From Phocoena phocoena (lineage: Eukaryota; Chordata; Mammalia; Artiodactyla; Phocoenidae), in contig NW_027077400.1 of NCBI RefSeq assembly GCF_963924675.1, positions 930,001 to 994,000 of the forward strand: a stretch of 64,000 bases of DNA. Direction: 5' to 3'. The stretch's first letter is position 1; every line of letters starts with the position of its first letter. Shown piece after piece: positions 55,770 through 64,000 of the stretch. The position numbers were made by a program, and so were the translations under genes. The notes beneath the pieces were generated by a model that had not been told where the DNA came from, did no database searches, and saw nothing but the letters and a program-made list of their open reading frames with translations.

Positions 55770-58700
55770 TTGTCGTACCCTAACCTGTCCACTAAACCGT
55801 CCCCGTCCCTAACCCTAACCCTAACCCTAACCCTTACCCGAAGCCTTACCCTAACCCGTCCCCTAATCCTAAACCGTACGCTAACACTAACCCGTACCCT
55901 AACACGTACGCTCACCCTAAACAGTTGTCATACACTGACCTGTCCCCTAAACCGTCCCCGTCCCCATCCCCTAACCCTAACTCAACCCTAACCCTAACCC
56001 TTACCCGAAGCCTTACCCTAACCCGTCCCCTAATCCTAACCCGTACGCTAACACTAACCCGTACCCTAACACGTACGCTCACCCTAAACCGTTGTCGTAC
56101 CCTAACCTGTCCCCTAAACCGTCCCCGTCCCCTAACCCTAACCCTAACCCTAACCCTAACCTTTACCCGAAGCCTTACCCTAACCCATTCCCTAATCCTA
56201 ACCCGTACGCTAACACTAACCCGTAGCCTAACACGTACGCTCACCATAAACCGTTGTCGTACCATAACCTGTCCCCTAAACCGTCCCCGTCCCCTAACCC
56301 TAACCCTAACCCTAACCCTAACCCTTACCCGAAGCCTTACCCTAACACGTCCTCTAATCCTAACCCGTACGCTAACACTAACACGTAACCTAACACGTAC
56401 GCTCACCCTAAACCTTTTTCGTACCCTAACCTGTCCCCTAAACCGTCCCCGTTCCCTAACCCTAACCCTAACCCTAACCATAACCCTTACCCGAAGCCTT
56501 ACCCTAACTCTTCCCCTAATCCTAACCCGTACGCTGACACTAACCCGTACCCTAACACGTACGCTCACCCTAAACCGTTGTCGTACCCTAACCTGTCCCC
56601 TAAACCGTCCCCGTCACCTAACCCTAACCCTAACCCTAACCCTAACCCTAACCCTAACCCTAACCCTTACCCGAAGCCTTACCCTAACCCGTCCCCTAAT
56701 CCTAACCCATACGATAACACTAACCTGTACCCTAACACGTACGCTCACCCTAAACCGTTGTCATACACTAACCTGTCCCCTAAACTGTCCCCGTCCCCTA
56801 ACCCTAACCCTAACCCTAACCCTAAACCTTACCCGAAGCCTTACCCTAACCCGTCCCCTAATCCTAACCCGTACGCTAACACTAACCCGTACCCTAACAC
56901 GTACGCTCACCCTAAACCGTTGTCGTACAGTAACCTGTCCCCTAAACGGTCCCCGTCCCCTAACCCTAACCCTAAACCTAACCCTAACCCTTATCCGAAG
57001 CGTTACCGTAAACCGTCCCTTAATCCTAACCCATACGATAACACTAACCCGTACCCTAACACGTACGCTCACCCTAAACCGTTGTCGTACCCTAACCTGT
57101 CCCCTAAACCGTCCCCGTCCCCTAACCCTAACCCTAACCCTATCCCTAACCCTTACCCGAAGCCTTACCATAACCCGTCAACTAATCCTAACCAGTATGC
57201 TAACACTCACCCGTACACTAACGCGTACGCTCACCCTAAACTGTTGTCGTACACTAACCTGTCCCCTAAACCGTCCCCGTCCCCTAACCCTAACCCTAAC
57301 CCTAACCCTAACCCTAACCCTTACCACAAGCCTTAACGTAACCCATCCCCTAATCCTAACCCATACGATAACACTAACCCGTACCCTAACACGTACGCTC
57401 ACCCTAAACCGTTGTCGTACCCTAACCTGTCCCCTAAACCGTCCCCGTCCCCTAACCCTAACCCTAACCCTAGCCCTAACCCTTACCCGAAGCCTTACCC
57501 TAACCCGTCCCCTAATCCTAACCCGTACGCTAACACTAACCCGTACCCTAACACGTACGCTCACCCTAAACCGTTGTCGTACACTAACCTGTCCCCTAAA
57601 CTGTCCCCGTCCCTGTCCCCGTCCCCTAACCCTAACCCTAACCCTAACCCTAACCCTTACCCGAAGCCTTACCCTAACCCATCCCATAATCCTAACCCGT
57701 ACGCTAACACTAACCCGTACCCTAACACGTACGCTCACCCTAAACCGTTGTCGTACCCTAACCTGTCCCCTAAACCGTCCCCGTCCCCTAACCCTAACCC
57801 TAAACCTAACCCTAACCCTTACCCAAAGCCTTACTCTAACCCGTCACCTACTCCTAAACCGTACGCTAACACTAACACATAGCCTAACACGTACGCTCAC
57901 CCTAAACCGTTGTCGTACCCTAACCTGTCCCCTAAACCGTCCCCATCCCCTAACCCTAACCCTAACCCTAACCCTAACCCTTACCTGAAGCCTTACCCTA
58001 ACCCGTCCCCTAATCCTAACCCGTACGTTAACACTAAACCGTATCCTAACACATACACACACCCTAAACCATTGTTGTACACTAACCTGTCCCCTAAACC
58101 GTTCCCGTCTCCTAACCCTAACCCTAACCCTAACGCTAACCCTAACCCTTACCCGAAGCCTTACCCTAACACGTCCTCTAATCCTAACCCGTACGCTAAC
58201 ACTAACCCGTACCCTAACACGTACGCTCAACGTAAACCGTTGTCGTACCCTAACCTGTCCCCTAAACCGTCCCCGTCCCCTAACCCTATCCCTAACCCAG
58301 CCCTAACCCGTCCCCTAATCCTAACCCGTACGCTAACACTAACCCGTACCCTAACACGTACGCTCACTCTAAACCGTTGTCGTACACTAACCTCTCCCCT
58401 AAACCGTCACCGTCCCCTCACCCTATCCCTAACCCTAACCCTAACCCTAACCCGAACACTTACCCGAAGCCTTACCCTAAACCGTCCCCTAATCCTAACC
58501 CGTACGCTAACACTAACCCGTATCCTAACACGTACGCTCACCCTAAACCTTTGTTGTACCCTAACCTGTCCCCTAAACCGTCCCCGTCCCCTAAGCCTAA
58601 CACTAAACCTAACTCTAACCCTTACCCGAAGCCTTACCCTAAACCGTCCCCTAATCCTAACCCGTACGCTAACACTAACCCATACCCTAACACGTACGCT

Positions 58701-60948
58701 CACCCTAAACCGTTGTCGTACCCTAAGCTGTCCCTTAAACCGTCCCCTTCCACTAACCCTAACCCTTACCCTAACCGTAAACCTTACCCGAACCCTTACC
58801 CTAACCCGTCCCCTAATCCTAACCGGTATGCTAACTCTAACCCATACCCTAACACGTACGCTCACCCTAAACCATTGTCGTACCCTAACCTGTCCCCTAA
58901 ACCGTCCCCGTTCCCTAACTCTAACCCTAACCCTAACCTTAACCCTAACCCTTATCCGAAGCCTTACCCTAACTCGTCCCCTAATCCTAACTCGTACGCT
59001 AACACTAACCTGTACCCTAACACGAACGCTCACCCTAAACCGTTGTCGTACTCTAACCTGTCCCCTAAACCGTCCCCGTCCCCTAACCCTAACCCTAACC
59101 CTAACCCTAACCCTAAACCTTTCCCGAAGCCTTACACTAACCCGTCCCCTAATCCTAACCCTTACGATAACACTCAACCGTACCCTAACACATACGCTCA
59201 CCCTAAACCGTTGTCGTACCCTAACCTGTCCCCTAAACCGTCCCCGTCCCCTAACCCTAACCCTAACCCTAACCCTAACCCTTACCCGAAGCCTTACCCT
59301 AACCCATCCCCTAATCCTAACCCGTACGCTAACCCTAATCTGTAGCCTAACACGTACACTCACCATAAACCGTTGTTGTACCATAACCTGTCCCCTAAAC
59401 CGTCCCCATCCCCTAACCCTAACCCTAACCCTAACCCTAACCCTAACCCTTACCCGAAGCCTTACCCTAACACGTCCTCTAATCCTAACCCGTACGCTAA
59501 CACTAACCCGTAACCTAACACGTACGCTCACCCTAAACCGTTGTCGTACCCTAACCTGTCCCCTAAACCGTCCCCATCCCCTAACCCTAACCATAACACT
59601 AACCCTAACCCTTCCCCGAAGCCTTACCCTAACCCATCCCCTAATCCTAACCCATACGATAACACTAACCCGTACCCTAACACGAACGCTCACCCTAAAC
59701 CGTTGTCGTACCCTAACCTGTCCCCTAAACCGTCCCCGTCCCCTAACCCTAACCCTAACCCTAGCCCTAACCCTTACCCGAAGCCTTACCCTAACCCGTC
59801 CCCTAATCCTAACCCGTACGCTAACACTAACCCGTACCCTAACACGTACGCTCACCCTAAACCGTTGTCGTACACTAACTTGTCCCCTAAACTGTCCCCG
59901 TCCATGTCCCCGTCCCCGTCCCCTAACCCTAACCCTAACCCTAACCCTTACCCGAAGCCTTACCCTAACCCATCCCCTAATCCTAACCCGTACGCTAACA
60001 CTAACTCGTACCCTAACACGTAGGGTCACCCTAAACCGTTGTCGTACCCTAACCTGTTCCCTAAACCGTCACCGTCCCCTAAACCTAACCCTAACCCTAA
60101 CCCTAACCCTAGCCCTAACCCTTACCCGAAGACTTACCCTAACCCGTCCCCTAATCCTAACCCGTACGCTAACACTAAACCGTACCCTAACACGTACGCT
60201 CACCCTAAACCTTTGTCGTACACTAACCTGTCCCCTAAACCGTCCCCGTCCCCTAACCCTAAACCTAACCCTAACCCTTACCCAAAGCCTTACCCTAACC
60301 CGTCCTCTAATCCTAAACCGTACGCTAACACTAACCCATAGCCTAACACGTACGCTCACCATAAACCGTTGTCGTACCCTAACCTGTCCCCTAAACCATC
60401 CCGATCCCCTAACCCTAACCCTAACCCTAACCCTAACCCTTACCTGAAGCCTTACCCGAACCCGTCCCCTAATCCTAACCCGTACGCTAACACTAAACCG
60501 TATCCTAACACATACACACACCCTAAACCGTTGTTGTACACTAACCTGTCCCCTAAACCGTCCCCGTCTCCTAACCCTAACCCTAACCCTAACCCTAAAC
60601 CTTACCCGAATCCTTACCCTAACAAGTCCTCTAATCCTAACCCGTACGCTAACACTAACCCGTACCCTAACACGTACGCTCAACGTAAACCGTTGTCGTA
60701 CCCTAACCTGTCCCCTAAACCGTCCCCGTCCCCTAACCCTATCCCTAACACTAACCCTAAACCTGACCAGAAGCCTTACCCTAACCTGTCCCCTAATTCT
60801 AACCCGTACGCTAACACTAACCCGTACCCTAACACGTACGCTCACCCTAAACCGTTCTCGTACTCTAACCTGTCCCCTAAACCGTCACCATCCCCTAACC
60901 GTAACCCTAACCCTAAACCTAACCCTAAACCTTACCCGAAGCCTTACC
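55770..60948. repeat. Block D, copy 2 (partner 17037-22258)
   Basis: Collinear with copy 1. It differs by a private one-base deletion near 55805 (CCCCGTCCCTAACC), a 24-bp loss near 58305 that joins AGCCCTAACCC directly to GTCCCCTAATCC, and scattered substitutions. The left edge follows directly on the last U unit, whereas copy 1 follows the T pair, so a junction between U and D has formed here without T. Confidence 0.82.
56617..56664. repeat. Longest uninterrupted canonical telomeric run (8 hexamers)
   Basis: Eight perfect CTAACC units in a row (48 bp), flanked by CGTCAC and by CTTACC. The homologous monomer near 17890 has the same eight slots but with CTATCC in the fifth. I found no longer pure run in the window, though I did not count every monomer. 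Confidence 0.75.
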
Positions 60949-61889
60949 CTAACCCGTCCCATAATCCTAACACTTACGATAACACTAAACCGTACCCTAA
61001 CACGTACGCTCACCCTAAACCGTTGTCGTACACTAACCTGTCCCCTAAACCGGCCCCGTCCCGTAACCCTAACCCTAACCCTAGCCCTAACCCTTACCCG
61101 AAGCCTTACCCTAACCCGTCCCCTAATCCTAACCCGTACGCTATCACTAACCCTTACCCTAACACGAACGCACACCCTAAACCGTTGTCGTACACTAACC
61201 TATCCCCTAAACTGTCCCCGTACCCGTCCCCGTCCCCTAAACCTAACCCTAACCCTAACCCTAACCTGTCCCCTAAACTGTCCCCGTCACCTAACCCTAA
61301 CCCTAACCCTAACCCTAACCCTAAACCTTACCCGAAGCCTTACCGTAAACCGTCCCCTAATCCTAACCCATACGATAACACTAACCCGTACCCTAACACG
61401 TACGCTCACCCTAAACCGTTGTCGTACCCTAACCTGTCCCCTAAACCGTCCCCGACCCCTAATCCTAACCCTAACCCTAACCCTAACCCTAACCCTTACC
61501 CTTACCCGAAGCCTTACCATAACCCATCCCCTAATCCTAACCCGTATGCTAACACTAACCCGTACCCTAACACGTACGCTCACCCTAAACCGTTGTCGTA
61601 CCCTAACCTGTCCCTTAAACCGTCCCCGTCGCCTAACCCTAACCCTAACCCTAAACCTAACCCTAACACTTACCCGAAGCCTTACCCCAACCCGTCCCCT
61701 AATCCTAACCCGTATGCTAACTCTAACCCGTACCCTAACACGTACGCTCACCCTAAACCGTTGTCGTACCCTAACCTGTCCCCTAAACCGTCCCCATTCC
61801 CTAACACTAACCCTAACCTTAACCCTAACCCTTACCCGAAGCCTTACACTAACCCATACCCTAATCCTAACTCGTACGCTAACACTAAC
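60949..61889. repeat. Segment related to unit T copy 2
   Basis: Matches about 15745-16995 at offset 45204 and then about 44890, so roughly two monomers present in T are missing here near 61590. It holds the 234-bp extended monomer at 61185-61418. It joins block D copy 2 on the left and the F/G copy on the right. Confidence 0.75.
61185..61418. repeat. Extended 234-bp monomer, third copy
   Basis: The internally duplicated monomer type also seen at 12635-12856 and 15981-16214, again with a length divisible by six. Confidence 0.85.
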
Positions 61890-64000
61890 CCGTACCCTAA
61901 CACGTACGCTCACCCTAAACCATTGTCATACCCTAACCAGTACCCTAAACCATCCCCGTCCCCTATCCCTATCCCTGACCCTAACCCTAACCCTTACCCG
62001 AAGCCTTATCCTAACCCGTCCCCTAATCCTAACCCGTCAGCTAACACTAACCCATACCCTAAAAGGTACGCTCACCCTAAACCGTTGTCGTACCCTAACC
62101 TGTCCCCTAAACCGTCCCCGTCCCCTAACCCTAACCCTAACCCTAACCCTAACCCTTTCCCGAAGCCTTACACTAACCCATCCCCTAATCCTAACCCGTA
62201 CGCTAACACTAACCCGTAGCCTTACACGTACGCTCATCATAAACCGTTGTCGTACCATAACCTGTCCCCTAAACGGTCCCCGTCCCCTAACCCTAACCCT
62301 AACCATAACCCTAAACCTAACCCTTACCCGAGGCCTTATCCTAACCCGTCCCCTAATCCTAACCTGTACGCTAACACTAACCCTTACCCTAACACGTACG
62401 CTCACCCTAAATCGTTGTCGTACACTAACCTGTCCCCTAAACCATCCCCGTCCCCGTCCCCTAACCCTAACCCTAACCCTAACCCTTACCCGAAGCCTTA
62501 CCCTAACCCGTCCCCTAATCCTAACCCGTTGGCTAACACTAACCCGTACACTAACACGTATGCTCACCTTAAACCGTTGTCGTACCCTAACCTGTCCCCT
62601 AAACCGTCCCCGTCCCCTAACCCTAACCCTAACCCTAACCCTTACCCGAAGCCTTACACTAACCCGTCCCCTAATCCTAAACCGTACGCTAACACTAAAC
62701 CGTACCCTAACACGTACGCTCACCCTAAACCGTTGTCGTACACTAACCTGTCCCCTAAACCGTCCCCGTCCCCTAACCCTAACCCTAACCCTAATCCTAA
62801 CACTTACCCGAAGCCTTACCGTAACCCGTCCCCTAATCCTAACCTGTACGCTAACACTAAAGTGTACCCTAACACATACGCACACCCTAAACCGTTGTCG
62901 TACACTAACCTGTCCCCTAAACCGTCCCCGTCTCCTAACCCTAACCCTAACCCTAAACCTAACCCTATCCCTTACCTGAAGCCTTACCCTAAACCGTCCT
63001 CTAATCCTAACACGTACGCTAACACTAACCGGTACCCTAACACGTACGCTCACCCTAAAACTTTGTCGTACCCTAACCTGTCCCCTAAAACGTCCCCGTC
63101 CCCTAACCCTAACCCTAACCCTAACCCTTACCCGAAGCCTTACACTAACCCATCCCCTAATCCTAACCCGTACGCTAACACTAACCCGTACCCTAACACG
63201 TACGCTCACCCTAAACCGTTGTCGTACACTAACCTGTCCCCTAAACCGTCCCCGTCCCCTAACCCTAACCCTAACCCTAACCCAAACCCTAACCCTTACC
63301 CGAAGCCTTACCCTAACCCTTCCCCTAATCCTAACCCATACGATAACACTAACTTGTACCCTAACACGTACGCTCACCCTAAACCGTTGTCATACACTAA
63401 CCTGTCCCCTAAACCGTCCCCTTCCCCGTCCCCTAACCCTAACCCTAACCGTAACCCTAACCCTTACCCGAAGCCTTACCCTAACCCGTCCCCTAATCCT
63501 AAACCATACACTAACACTAACCCGTACCCTAACACGTACACTCACCCTAAATCGTTGTCGTACCCTAACCTGTCCCGTAAACCGTCCCTGTCCCCTAACC
63601 CTAACCCTAACCCTAACCCTAACCCTTACCCGAAGCCTTACCCTAACCCATCCCCTAATCCTAACCCGTATGATAACACTAACCCGTAGCCTAACACTTA
63701 CGCTCACCATAAACCGTTGTCGTATCATAACCTGTCCCCTAAACGGTCCCCGTCCCCTAACCCTAACCCTAACCCTAACCGTAACCCTGTCCCTTACCCG
63801 AAGCCTTACCCTAACCCGTCCCCTAATCCTAACCCGTACGCTAACACTAAACCGTACCCTAACACATACGCACACCCTAAACCGTAGTCGTACACTAACC
63901 TGTCCCCTAAACCGTCCCCGTCTCCTAACCCTAACCCTAACCCTAACCCTAACCCTAACCCTTACCCGAAGCCTTACCCTAACACGTCCTCTAATCCTAA
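61890..64000. repeat. Copy of the F-to-G transition (partner 32778-34888), runs off the window
   Basis: Constant offset of 29112 over at least 2.1 kb, with about ten or a few more single-base differences seen (about 99.4 percent), for example CCTTACACG for CCTAACACG near 62221 and AAACCGTTG for AAATCGTTG near 62572. It includes the start of a 1500-bp G unit from about 63103, so a second G array probably begins here and continues past base 64000. Confidence 0.87.

Larger units (their letters stand above)
1..64000 (-). repeat. Telomere-derived satellite field, TTAGGG-type, whole window
   Basis: Every part of the window that I read is made of CCCTAA hexamers (TTAGGG on the minus strand) and relatives differing by one to three bases. 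They are arranged as ~162/168-bp monomers, all in the same orientation. A handy anchor is the TTG of the conserved TTGTCGTAC box. Its first occurrences start at 45, 207, 375, 537, 705, 867, 1029, 1191, 1359, 1520, 1688, 1850, 2012, 2180, 2348, 2515 and 2677, giving spacings of 162 or 168 with rare 161 or 167. No stretch over 300 bp lacks the repeat, and I found no embedded gene, RNA gene or mobile element. The strand is given as minus because the G-rich telomeric sense runs there. TTAGGG is the telomere repeat of vertebrates, many other animals, many fungi and some protists. Function is inferred, not shown. Confidence 0.97.

Noticed and set aside
1..64000. CRISPR array
   Set aside because: Repeat and spacer cannot be separated: the supposed spacers are themselves copies of the same monomer, units are ~165 bp, and no cas genes are present.
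1..64000. True terminal telomere
   Set aside because: Pure CCCTAA runs seen do not exceed about eight units and every one is embedded in variant hexamers. A chromosome tip would show long pure arrays.
1..64000. Pure sequencing or assembly artefact
   Set aside because: Ordered, distinguishable monomer variants, shared phase breaks and hierarchical blocks argue for real DNA. However, exact copy numbers of the 1500-bp, 2617-bp and ~2.5-kb units remain vulnerable to assembly error.

Overview
The whole window is one uninterrupted tandem-repeat field. I see no unique sequence, protein-coding gene, tRNA, rRNA, transposon or CRISPR array in it. The basic letter is the telomeric hexamer CCCTAA on the + strand (TTAGGG on the - strand). 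Canonical and altered hexamers build a satellite monomer of about 162 or 168 bp, seen range about 150-234 bp. Roughly 385-390 monomers lie head to tail in one orientation from base 1 to base 64000. The host is a eukaryote with TTAGGG-type telomeres. Frequent CG-to-TG and CG-to-CA variants at otherwise fixed CpG positions suggest a genome with CpG methylation, so vertebrate-like is my best guess, but I cannot name a species. The longest pure telomeric run I found is 8 hexamers, so this is a subtelomeric or interstitial telomere-derived satellite and not the chromosome tip. If it flanks its own chromosome end, the C-rich + strand puts that end to the left of base 1.

The organisation is hierarchical. 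Level 1 is 6 bp. Level 2 is the ~165-bp monomer, about 27 or 28 hexamers, whose length nearly always changes in steps of 6 bp. Level 3 is higher-order repeats (HORs): a 2.69/3.35-kb tandem pair (11.4-17.4 kb), a ~2.77-kb pair (22.4-27.3 kb), a 2617-bp pair (28.2-33.4 kb), a 1500-bp unit in four copies (34.0-40.2 kb), and a ~2.5-kb unit (6.5-9.8 kb and again 45.3-55.8 kb). Level 4 is a superstructure in which blocks recur in the same order about 39 kb apart: A (1.2-5.4 kb, again 41.1-45.3), U (5.4-9.8, again 45.3-55.8), D (17.0-22.3, again 55.8-60.9), then F/G (32.8-34.9, again 61.9-64.0).

Long open reading frames exist in several frames on both strands, up to 1577 codons. They follow from the 6-bp period: a hexamer repeat gives two open frames per strand and one frame full of stops. 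Their translations are only Leu-Thr, Pro-Asn, Arg-Val or Gly-Leu dipeptide runs, so I do not call them genes. Likely roles of the region, by inference from telomere biology, are subtelomeric heterochromatin, a substrate for recombination between ends, binding of TTAGGG-recognising proteins, and a possible template for TERRA-like RNA from the G-rich sense.

HOR boundaries are read by eye from shifts between matching monomers. They should be taken as accurate to a few tens of bases, and identities quoted are estimates from partial comparison.
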